DNA of 64,000 bases from positions 1-64,000 of the forward strand of contig NZ_BCRT01000018.1 in assembly GCF_001552735.1 (NCBI RefSeq), read 5' to 3'. This document shows, one piece after another, positions 26,929 to 35,108 of this stretch; position 1 is the first letter of the stretch, and the number at the start of each line of letters is the position of its first letter. The DNA is from Sanguibacter suarezii NBRC 16159. Its GTDB lineage: Bacteria; Actinomycetota; Actinomycetes; Actinomycetales; Cellulomonadaceae. The notes below the pieces were generated by a model. The model saw nothing but the letters and a program-made list of their open reading frames with translations, searched no databases and was not told where the DNA came from. The position numbers and the translations under genes are program-made.

Positions 26929-27432
26929 CTACTCGAGGCGGCGCCCGAGCACCACGCATTCCTGGTCGGAGTAGCCGAGCGAGTCGTAGAAGCCCAGCAC
27001 CGACGTGTTGGACGTGCGCACCATGAGCTGGACCTTTCCCGCTCCCTGCCCTGCCAACCACGCTTCGGCGGCCACCACGAGCGACCGTCCGATCCCTCGC
27101 CCCTGCACGGCAGGGTCGACCGCGAGGTAGTACAGCCACCCCCGGTGACCGTCGTAGCCGGCCATGACGGTCCCGGCCACCTGGCCGCGGGTCCCGTCGT
27201 CACCGGTCTCACCACCGTCGGCCAGACGTGCCACGAGCACCGTCGAGGTCGCCGTGGCGACGGCGTTGGCGAGGTCGGTGGCCGGATCATTCCACGGCCG
27301 GGTGAGACCACAGGCGTGCCACAGCCCGACGACGGCGGTCGCGTCGGCGTCGGTCATCTCCGCGACCAGGGTCACGGAGGTGTCCGACGCCTGGGCGCCG
27401 CCGTCGTCCGACCGCGAGGCGGTCGTGGTCAC
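26929..27432 (-). CDS. GNAT family N-acetyltransferase
   Basis: A 167-residue acetyltransferase with the acetyl-CoA pyrophosphate-binding motif VQGRGIGRSLVVAAEAWL after the strand YYLAVDP, and a C-terminal SVLGFYDSLGYSDQ. WHACGLTRPWNDP near the N-terminus matches the YpeA-like subgroup. The GTG start at 27432 overlaps the guaB3 stop (GTGA), so it is the second gene of that operon; the longer open frame runs antisense-like through guaB3 and is not used. The acetyl acceptor is unknown. Confidence 0.85.
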   Translation of the reverse strand: MTTTASRSDDGGAQASDTSVTLVAEMTDADATAVVGLWHACGLTRPWNDPATDLANAVATATSTVLVARLADGGETGDDGTRGQVAGTVMAGYDGHRGWLYYLAVDPAVQGRGIGRSLVVAAEAWLAGQGAGKVQLMVRTSNTSVLGFYDSLGYSDQECVVLGRRLE

Positions 27433-28553
27433 CGCGGCTGGTACGGGGAGACGACGACCTCCACGCGCTGGAACTCCTTGAGGTCGGAGTAACCGGTGGT
27501 GGCCATGGCGCGCTTGAGCGCACCGACGAGGTTGAGCGTGCCGTCGGCCTGACGACCCGGGCCGAAGAGGATCTCCGCCAGGGTGCCGGCGGTGCCGACG
27601 CTCACGCGCTCTCCGCGGGGCAGCTGGGGGTGGTGCGCCTCGGAGCCCCAGTGCCACCCCTGGCCCGGTGCCTCCTCGGCACGGGCGAGCGCCGCACCGA
27701 CCATGACAGCGTCCGCGCCGCAGGCGACAGCCTTGACGAGGTCGCCCGAGCGGCCGACGCCGCCGTCGGCGATGACGTGCACGTAGCGGCCACCGGACTC
27801 GTCCAGGTAGTCACGACGAGCAGCCGCCACGTCCGCGACCGCGGTGGCCATGGGCGCGTGGATGCCCAGGGACACGCGGGTGGTGTGGGCTGCGCCGCCG
27901 CCGAAGCCGACGAGCACGCCGGCCGCACCGGTGCGCATGAGGTGCAGGGCCGCGGTGTAGGTCGAGGCGCCGCCGACGATGACGGGGACGTCGAGCTCGT
28001 AGATGAAGCGCTTGAGGTTGAGCGGCTCGGCGTTGCCCGAGACGTGCTCGGCGGAGACGGTCGTGCCACGGATGACGAAGAGGTCCACCCCGGCGTCGAC
28101 GACCGTCTGGTAGAACTCCTGGGTCCGCTGCGGGGAGAGCGCGGCCGCCACGGTCACGCCGGCGGCGCGGATCTCCTTGAGGCGAGCGGTGATGAGCTCG
28201 GGGAGGATCGGGGCGGAGTAGATCTCCTGCATGCGGCGGGTCGCGTTCGCGGCGTCGAGGGACGCGATCTCGGCGAGCAGCGGCGTCGGGTCCTCGTAGC
28301 GGGTCCACAGACCTTCGAGGTCGAGCACACCGAGGCCGCCGTGGCGGCCCAGCGCGACAGCGGTCGCGGGGCTCATGACCGAGTCCATCGGTGCGGCGAG
28401 GATGGGCAGCTCGAAGTGGTAGGCGTCGATCTGCCAACCCACCGAGACGTCCTCGGGGTCACGGGTGCGGCGGGACGGTACAACCGCAATGTCGTCGAAG
28501 GAATAGGCGCGCCGTCCGCGCTTGCCTCGGCCGATCTCGATCTCGTTGCTCAC
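27429..28553 (-). CDS. guaB3: GuaB3 family IMP dehydrogenase-related protein
   Basis: A 374-residue TIM-barrel protein of the IMPDH/GMPR superfamily without CBS domains. It has the family features VSVGWQIDAYHFELPILAAP, YVHVIADGGVGRSGD and a C-terminal RAMATTGYSDLKEFQRVEV. The IMPDH catalytic loop (GSICTT in the guaB product here) is replaced by VGFGGGAAHTTR, which has no cysteine, so classical Cys-dependent IMPDH chemistry is not expected at that position. The GTG start follows TAACCT by 6 nt. A GNAT gene overlaps its stop. Confidence 0.9.
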   Translation of the reverse strand: MSNEIEIGRGKRGRRAYSFDDIAVVPSRRTRDPEDVSVGWQIDAYHFELPILAAPMDSVMSPATAVALGRHGGLGVLDLEGLWTRYEDPTPLLAEIASLDAANATRRMQEIYSAPILPELITARLKEIRAAGVTVAAALSPQRTQEFYQTVVDAGVDLFVIRGTTVSAEHVSGNAEPLNLKRFIYELDVPVIVGGASTYTAALHLMRTGAAGVLVGFGGGAAHTTRVSLGIHAPMATAVADVAAARRDYLDESGGRYVHVIADGGVGRSGDLVKAVACGADAVMVGAALARAEEAPGQGWHWGSEAHHPQLPRGERVSVGTAGTLAEILFGPGRQADGTLNLVGALKRAMATTGYSDLKEFQRVEVVVSPYQPR

Positions 28554-28559
28554 GCGACA

Positions 28560-28565
28560 AGGTTA
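28560..28565 (-). promoter_or_regulatory. guaB3 -10 element, leaderless start
   Basis: TAACCT on the minus strand, 6 nt before the GTG start of guaB3. Confidence 0.55.
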
Positions 28566-28714
28566 CCGCCCATCTGCTCGGGACCGTGGCGTGTGCTCAC
28601 CGCGAGTGTCAGTGCCCCCTGAGATGCTGTCCGCGGTGGTCGTCGACCGACGCTCCACCACCCGCACCGCGACGACCACGACGACCACGAGCTCGTCGGT
28701 CAGGAGAAGATTTC

Positions 28715-29446
28715 ATGACGTGGACAGCAGGCCCGCTGCTCGGCTTCGACACCGAGACGACCGGCGTGGACGTGACCACCGACCGGATCGTCACGGCCGC
28801 CCTGGTGCGCCGGGACGAGAGCGGTTCGCACGTCCGCACGTGGATCATCGACCCGGGCGTGCCCATCCCCGCCGAGGCAGCCGCCATCCACGGTGTGACC
28901 ACAGAGATGGCCCAGGCCCAGGGCACCGCCCCCGCCGAGGCGCTCGAGGAGATCGCCTCCGCGCTCGCCCAGGCGCTCATCGAGGGGGTCCCCGTGGTGG
29001 CCTTCAACGCCACCTTCGACATCTGCATCCTCGAGGCCGAGCTCGCCCGCCACCAGCTGGCGTCGTTGTCCGACCGGATCGGCCGCGAGGTCAGCCCGGT
29101 GATCGACCCCCTCGTGCTGGACCGTGCGGTCGACCGGTACCGCCGTGGCAAGCGCAAGCTCGTCGACCTGTGCGGCGTCTACGGCGTCGGCGGCGACGGG
29201 GACCTGCACAACGCCGACGTCGACGTCATCGCGACCCTGGACGTGCTGGCCGCGATGACGGCTCGCCACCCCGACCTCGCCGAGCTCGAGCTCACCGCTC
29301 TGCACGCCTACCAGGCGGCCGAGCACACCAAGTGGGCGGTGAACTTCAACTCCTGGCGCGAGTCCAAGGGACTCACCGGACCGGGGGCTGGAGAGTCGTG
29401 GCTGAGCGACCACCGTCAGATCGGTGCCGGTCAGCCCACAGGCTGA
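28715..29446 (+). CDS. DEDDh 3'-5' exonuclease (DNA polymerase III epsilon-like)
   Basis: A 243-residue exonuclease. Exo I is FDTETTGVD (Asp and Glu), Exo II is FNATFD, and Exo III is LHNADVD (His and Asp). These make the DEDDh set that binds two metal ions and removes nucleotides from 3' ends. It is a stand-alone domain, so proofreading, repair or RNA trimming are all possible. AGGAG 8 nt upstream fixes the ATG at 28715. Its last 74 nt overlap the convergent pseudouridine synthase gene. Confidence 0.88.
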   Translation: MTWTAGPLLGFDTETTGVDVTTDRIVTAALVRRDESGSHVRTWIIDPGVPIPAEAAAIHGVTTEMAQAQGTAPAEALEEIASALAQALIEGVPVVAFNATFDICILEAELARHQLASLSDRIGREVSPVIDPLVLDRAVDRYRRGKRKLVDLCGVYGVGGDGDLHNADVDVIATLDVLAAMTARHPDLAELELTALHAYQAAEHTKWAVNFNSWRESKGLTGPGAGESWLSDHRQIGAGQPTG

Positions 29447-30335
29447 GCTGGCGGCGGCTGACGAACTCCCGCCGCTGACCGCTGAGCGGGTCGGTGAACT
29501 CGATCGACCGGGCGAGCAGCTGCAGCGGCGCGGAGTAGTCGTCGGGGGCGACGTCGTAGAACCGCGGGTAGAAGTTGTCGTTGCAGATCGCCAGGCCCAA
29601 GGAGGCCATGTGCAGACGCAGCTGGTGCGTCTTGCCGGTGCGCGGGCGCAGCTCGTACCGCCCGAGGGTGCGACCGTCCGCGCCTGTGCGGACCTCTACG
29701 AGATCGATGAGGCTCTCGCTGTTGGGCTCCCCCGGGATCTCCTGGGCCTCCAGGGTGCCCAGCTCCTTGATGATCCGGCTGCGCACGGTCTGGGGGAAGG
29801 TCAGGTTCGGATCGACCTGTGCCACGGCCTCGTAGGTCTTGGTCACGGTCCGCTCGGCGAACATCCGCTGGTAGGCCCCTCGCACGGCCTGCCGGGTGGT
29901 GAAGACCAGCACCCCGGCGGTGATCCGGTCAAGGCGGTGGGCGGGGCTGATCTCCGGCAGGTTCAGCTGGCGGCGCAGCCGCACGACGGCCGACTCCACG
30001 ACGTACGCACCCCTCGGGGTGCTGGCCAGGAAGTGCGGCTTGTCGATGACCACCAGGTCCTCGTCATGGTGGAGCACGTCGATCTCGAAGGGCACGCGCG
30101 GCTCGACCGGAGCGTCGCGGTAGAGGAAGACCAGAGCGCCGGGGACGAAGGCAGACCCTTCGTGGAAGGGTCGCCCCACCTCGTCGACGACCTCCCGCCC
30201 GGCGACCTTCTCCCGCAACCGGACAGCGTCCTCGGGGAACCGGGCCACGAGGTAGTCGAGGACCGTCGCCCAGCTGCCCTCGCCGTTCCCAGGGTGAGGC
30301 ATCTGCAGGCGCACCGGGTTGAGGCCGTCCCGCAC
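29373..30335 (-). CDS. RluA-family pseudouridine synthase
   Basis: A 320-residue enzyme that isomerises uridine in rRNA or tRNA. The catalytic Asp is in PAHRLDRITAGVLVF (about residue 130), followed by TVTKTYEAVA and GRYELRPRTGKTHQLRLHM, the RluA-type signatures. An N-terminal domain of about 85 residues precedes the core, without a clear S4 motif. The target nucleotide cannot be told from sequence. The start is GTG at 30335. The 3' end overlaps the convergent exonuclease gene by 74 nt, and the C-terminal 24 residues are encoded in the overlap. Confidence 0.87.
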   Translation of the reverse strand: MRDGLNPVRLQMPHPGNGEGSWATVLDYLVARFPEDAVRLREKVAGREVVDEVGRPFHEGSAFVPGALVFLYRDAPVEPRVPFEIDVLHHDEDLVVIDKPHFLASTPRGAYVVESAVVRLRRQLNLPEISPAHRLDRITAGVLVFTTRQAVRGAYQRMFAERTVTKTYEAVAQVDPNLTFPQTVRSRIIKELGTLEAQEIPGEPNSESLIDLVEVRTGADGRTLGRYELRPRTGKTHQLRLHMASLGLAICNDNFYPRFYDVAPDDYSAPLQLLARSIEFTDPLSGQRREFVSRRQLSLWADRHRSDGGRSATTLQPPVR

Positions 30336-30370
30336 CGGCAGCGGTGCGGGACGGGACCCGCGGGCCCTGC

Positions 30371-31906
<1,536 letters not shown>

Positions 31907-31951
31907 CTCAACGAGATCTGCGATCGTCACGGCCCCCGTCCGCTGCTCGGA

Positions 31952-33112
31952 CTACCGTGCGACCGCGAGCACCTCGTGCAGCAGACCCTGGAAACTACGC
32001 ACCCGCGTGACGTTCGCCGAGAGCGGCAGATCTGCCGCGGCGTCGTCGCTGCTGAGCCCGACGAAGATCGGCAGCGCAGGCTTCGCCTCATGGAGGGCGT
32101 GCACGATCCCGAGCTCCGGACGTGTGAGAGACGTCACCAGGACGGTCGCCACCGGACGCACCATCGTGACGAGCTCCATGGTGCGGTGAGCGTTCGCCGG
32201 CCCGGTGACGATGCGTGCGGTGATGTCCTGGGCGACGAGGGCGGCGGCGAGCGCATGCATGGCGAGCGGCTGGGCGTCGTCGGCCGCGCCGAACAGGAGC
32301 ACGATCTTCTTCATCTGGCTCGGGTGCGGAGAGCTGACGCCGGTGAGCCGGGCGGTGCGCTCTTCGCGCGCTCGGATGAAGTCTGCGAGCACCCGCAGCG
32401 TGGCACTGGCGAGGATGATCTCCGGCGCCTCACCAGGCTTGGTCAGCACGGTGCGCTCGGCCAGCCGGTGCACAGTGGGCTCGACGAGGGTCATCCACCA
32501 GTCGGCGGGGTCCTGGTCGATGTCGAGCGCCAGGAGACGTTCGCAGGCCGCGACGTTGCCGTGCAGGACCGCGTCGATGACATCGGTGGGAGTCGGTACG
32601 TGGTGGTCCACCGGGGCCGCGAGCCGCAGCACCGCGCGGGGTCGCTCGGGCTGGCCGGTGGACTCGGACTCATCGGCGCTGGTGCGGCCGGAGCCGGCGA
32701 TCCCTTGCAGAGAAGGCATCCCACCGGCCGGGGCGCGGTCCGCGTTCTGCGGTGCGTCAGCCTGGGCGAGCGACTGCCGCAACTCGGCCTCGAGCTGTTC
32801 ACGGGTCGTGGCAGACAGGTCGACAGCAAGCGCTGCGCGCGCGGCGTCGACCGGGGCTACCCCCTCCAGCGCGAGGCGGCGCATCACCATGAGGCGGGCG
32901 ACGTCCTCGTCGGAGTACCTGCGGTGGGCACCCGCTGAGTGCTCGGACGGGCCGAGCCCGTAGCGCCGGTCCCACGTGCGCAGGGTCGCCGGAGCGACGC
33001 CGAGACGACGAGCCACTGCGGCGACTGCGAGCCCTGGCGACTGGAGTCCCGAGTCGCCGCTTCCTGAGGTGGAGTCCTCGGAAGCGTCCTCGGTCGGTCG
33101 CAGATCCGTCAT
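31952..33112 (-). CDS. MerR-family regulator with C-terminal B12-binding-like fold
   Basis: A 386-residue regulator. A MerR HTH is near residues 28-95 (LAVAAVARRLGVAPATLRTW, RRYGLG, HRRYSDEDVARL). A polar linker follows, then a helical B12-binding_2-like domain (PTPTDVIDAVLHGNVAACER onward) and a C-terminal flavodoxin-like domain (KKIVLLFGAADDAQPLAMHA onward), the LitR/CarH architecture. The cobalamin-ligating DxHxxG is not present: the matching place reads DAQPLA, so light or B12 sensing by adenosylcobalamin is doubtful. ATG at 33112 is used; an upstream TTG is in frame. It is divergent from whiB across 370 nt with repeated TTGTTC motifs. Confidence 0.85.
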   Translation of the reverse strand: MTDLRPTEDASEDSTSGSGDSGLQSPGLAVAAVARRLGVAPATLRTWDRRYGLGPSEHSAGAHRRYSDEDVARLMVMRRLALEGVAPVDAARAALAVDLSATTREQLEAELRQSLAQADAPQNADRAPAGGMPSLQGIAGSGRTSADESESTGQPERPRAVLRLAAPVDHHVPTPTDVIDAVLHGNVAACERLLALDIDQDPADWWMTLVEPTVHRLAERTVLTKPGEAPEIILASATLRVLADFIRAREERTARLTGVSSPHPSQMKKIVLLFGAADDAQPLAMHALAAALVAQDITARIVTGPANAHRTMELVTMVRPVATVLVTSLTRPELGIVHALHEAKPALPIFVGLSSDDAAADLPLSANVTRVRSFQGLLHEVLAVAR

Positions 33113-33190
33113 GACTTGATTGTGCCGACAGTCGAGCCGGAGTGCCACCTGGCTCGCCTGCCGACCGCCGAGAAGTTGGAGCGATTCACA

Positions 33191-33344
33191 ACTTGTTCAC
33201 GCACGTCACAGGGCATGAGTCGCGGGAGAGCGCGCCCAGTCTGGGCGGCTTGGGTGGGGATGCGCGGGCGCTTTTACCCCGATCCCGACAACTCACCACA
33301 GCACGAGTTGTTCGCCTGTCGTTCAGGCACAGCCTTGAACAACT
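33191..33344. promoter_or_regulatory. Repeated A(C/G)TTGTTC motifs in the merR-whiB intergenic region
   Basis: The 370-nt intergenic region (33113-33482) has no gene. ACTTGTTC occurs at 33191-33198, AGTTGTTC at 33306-33313, and the inverse GAACAACT at 33337-33344, overlapping the whiB -35. The last two form an 8-bp perfect inverted repeat 23 nt apart. They are candidate sites for the divergent regulator or WhiB. Confidence 0.4.
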
Positions 33345-33363
33345 TCTGAAACGGTTGTACCTT
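33335..33363 (+). promoter_or_regulatory. whiB promoter
   Basis: TTGAAC (33335-33340) and TACCTT (33358-33363) with a 17-bp spacer. The leader is about 110 nt, unlike the leaderless genes elsewhere in the window, and leaves room for post-transcriptional control. Confidence 0.6.
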
Positions 33364-33482
33364 GAGCGGGTGGTTGTCGGCGACACCGGCAACTACCAGG
33401 GAGATCACCCTCCCCCAGAACTTGAACGACAGCACAGGCACCACGCAGATGCATCGCCCCGACGACCGAAGGATGGCACCCG

Positions 33483-33785
33483 ATGACCGAGCTCTCACGA
33501 CTCCCCGGCCCCGTGATGGACCTCTGGGAGTGGCAGTACCAAGGATCGTGCCGCGACGTCGACGACACCCTCTTCTTCCACCCCGAGGGCGAGCGCGGCG
33601 CAGCGCGACGCCGTCGGGCCGAAGCCGCCAAGGCCATCTGCCAGGGCTGCCCCGTCATGATGGAGTGCCGGGCCCAGTCCCTCGCAGTGCGTGAGCCGTA
33701 CGGCGTCTGGGGCGGCCTCAGCGAGGACGAGCGCGCAGCCGCGCTCGCCGGCATCGCGTCGACGACCACCCGCCGGGTGGGCTGA
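33483..33785 (+). CDS. whiB: WhiB-family iron-sulfur regulator, WhiB3/WhiD type
   Basis: A 100-residue actinobacterial regulator. Four cysteines (23, 53, 56, 62) in the C-x29-CxxC-x5-C pattern would bind a [4Fe-4S] cluster, followed by the GVWGG turn (74-78) that contacts sigma factor. DLWEWQYQGSCR, FFHPEGERG and EPYGVWGGLSEDER resemble WhiB3/WhiD more than WhiB1 or WhiB2. Such proteins link redox state to gene expression and, in streptomycetes, to sporulation. The C-terminus is short (TTTRRVG) and basic. The promoter and a long leader are upstream; no gene follows for about 630 nt. Confidence 0.93.
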   Translation: MTELSRLPGPVMDLWEWQYQGSCRDVDDTLFFHPEGERGAARRRRAEAAKAICQGCPVMMECRAQSLAVREPYGVWGGLSEDERAAALAGIASTTTRRVG

Positions 33786-33989
33786 GAGTCGAGCTGGGCC
33801 GACCGCGGTCTCGCCGACGTAGGCCTCGTACTGCCGATGGGCTTCCGTCGGCGCACCGTGCGAGTCGTGCAGCAGTCCGGCGTCGAGATCAGCCAGCACC
33901 AGCGCGGCCACCAGGCGGAGCGACTCCGCCCGCGCGGCCCCCTGGTCATCCCAGGCTTCTAGCTCCGTAGGGCCATGGCGCGGCACCAC
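33786..33989 (-). pseudogene. Possible gene remnant, minus strand
   Basis: In the gap between whiB and groES a minus-strand frame reads coding-like residues such as RAESLRLVAALVLADLDAGL and HRQYEAYVGET with GC-rich third positions, but it continues antisense into whiB before a stop at 33495. I see no ribosome-binding site and recognise no family. It may be a decayed fragment or simply open frame by composition. Confidence 0.2.
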
Positions 33990-34187
33990 CGCACCGAGGT
34001 CATGCGGTCCTGGAGGAGCCCAACCAGCCCGGCACCACGTCCGCCGGATTTTCCCGGACCCCAGTCGAGCATGAGGTCCTCCGCAAGAGCCCCCATGCGG
34101 ACTCCTCGATCACGCCCGCCTATACGTAGACGTCCCATTTAGCAAGGTTGGAAAACTGCAGTTCTGGCGTGCAGCTGCGACTCTCAG

Positions 34188-34343
34188 GCGATCCTCGGGC
34201 CGCCCCGGGGCCGCGTCCTCACCGCACCCGGCCTGGTCCGCGGCGACGTGCTGTCACCGATGACGCACAACGCCGTCGCGGCGATCACGGTCGAGGTGCT
34301 TGCCGCCGCTCGGCGTCTGCAGGTGCAGCGCGCGCGGGGCTGA
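34188..34343 (+). pseudogene. Possible 3' gene fragment, plus strand
   Basis: A frame ending in TGA at 34341-34343 reads VLTAPGLVRGDVLSPMTHNA and VAAITVEVLAAARRLQVQ, which looks like the C-terminus of a real protein with helix-like periodicity and GC-rich third positions. It has no plausible start: upstream is an AT-rich stretch (about 34125-34170) without coding character. The family is not recognised. A degraded gene is the simplest reading. Confidence 0.25.
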
Positions 34344-34361
34344 CACCCTCCCCACAACGAA

Positions 34362-34395
34362 CAAGGCCCCGCAACGACAAGGTTGCGGGGCCTTG
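34362..34395 (-). terminator. Intrinsic terminator of groES
   Basis: 14-bp stem (CAAGGCCCCGCAAC with its complement) and a 6-nt loop, beginning 16 nt after the groES stop. On the minus strand it is followed by TTCGTTG. It closes groES as a single-gene transcript. Confidence 0.85.
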
Positions 34396-34411
34396 CTACG
34401 TCACGCTGTGA

Positions 34412-34708
34412 TCAGTTGACGACCACGGCGAGGATGTCACGAGCCGAGAGAATGAGGTACTCCTCGCCGGAGTACTTGATCTCGGTTCCGCCGTACTTGC
34501 TGTAGATGACCTTGTCACCGACTGCGACGTCGAGCGGGACGCGGTTGCCGTTGTCGTCGACACGGCCCGGACCCACTGCAAGGACCTCGCCCTCCTGGGG
34601 CTTCTCCTTGGCAGTGTCAGGAATGACAAGACCAGAGGGCGTGGTCAGCTCAACTTCGAGAGCCTTGACGACGATCCGGTCCTCGAGCGGCTTGATGGAG
34701 ACCGACAC
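34412..34708 (-). CDS. groES: Co-chaperonin GroES
   Basis: The 98-residue lid of the GroEL chaperonin. [20 protein letters not shown] at the N-terminus, the mobile-loop region [20 protein letters not shown], and [20 protein letters not shown] at the C-terminal half are diagnostic. The start is GTG at 34708 with AAGGGG 7 nt upstream. A CIRCE element overlaps its promoter, so it should be repressed by HrcA and induced by heat. No groEL follows: a terminator lies at once downstream and the next gene is whiB on the other strand. The GroEL partner must be encoded elsewhere. Confidence 0.96.
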   Translation of the reverse strand: MSVSIKPLEDRIVVKALEVELTTPSGLVIPDTAKEKPQEGEVLAVGPGRVDDNGNRVPLDVAVGDKVIYSKYGGTEIKYSGEEYLILSARDILAVVVN

Positions 34709-34814
34709 GCGGATCCCCTTTCGCTAAAGAGATGCAGGACAGTTCAGAGTGGCCACGCGCTGGCCGGACCGCCGTCGCGGGGGTCGGTCACGAGCAGGTA
34801 AGTCGCCAGGGACA

Positions 34815-34855
34815 AATCTATGCCCGCGTTAGCACTCGGTCAAGGCGAGTGCCAA
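34815..34855 (-). promoter_or_regulatory. groES promoter with CIRCE (HrcA) operator
   Basis: CIRCE at 34829-34855: TTAGCACTC, 9-nt spacer, GAGTGCCAA, one change from the consensus inverted repeat. On the minus strand a -35 TTGACC (34838-34843) lies in the CIRCE spacer, followed after 17 bp by -10 TAGATT (34815-34820). HrcA bound here would cover the -35. The remaining leader to the GTG is about 100 nt. Confidence 0.92.
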
Positions 34856-34976
34856 CATCGGACCGACCTGGCGCCTCGCCAGGCACCGCCGCCGCGCCGC
34901 GAGGCGCTTCCCCACCCATCTTGAGGTCACGTCATGACGAGCCGATGACCGCCTCTTTTCCTTGCAAAATCCACCC

Positions 34977-34990
34977 TCGAATCGATTCGA
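34977..34990. promoter_or_regulatory. Perfect palindrome upstream of the MATE gene
   Basis: TCGAATCGATTCGA, a perfect 14-bp palindrome in a locally AT-rich stretch, about 20 nt before a possible -10 (TACGCT, 35011-35016) and 119 nt before the ATG. It is a candidate operator for a regulator not encoded nearby. The rest of 34709-35108 holds only the groES control region. Confidence 0.4.
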
Positions 34991-35108
34991 CAACGACGCC
35001 GAGCACGGCATACGCTCACCATCACAGACGACCACTCGCTTGGGCATCGCAGCGCAGCAGACCTGGCCGGATGGACACTCACCCCTGCTCGCGGAAGCAC
35101 GCCCACCC

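Noticed and set aside
28664-28692. Short CGACGACCACGA-type repeats before the exonuclease gene
   Set aside because: Imperfect low-complexity sequence without a second copy or clear function.
34148-34411. Plus-strand open frame of 87 codons before groES
   Set aside because: It is Arg/Pro-rich, runs through the groES terminator and lacks a ribosome-binding site; another frame in the same place looks more coding-like.
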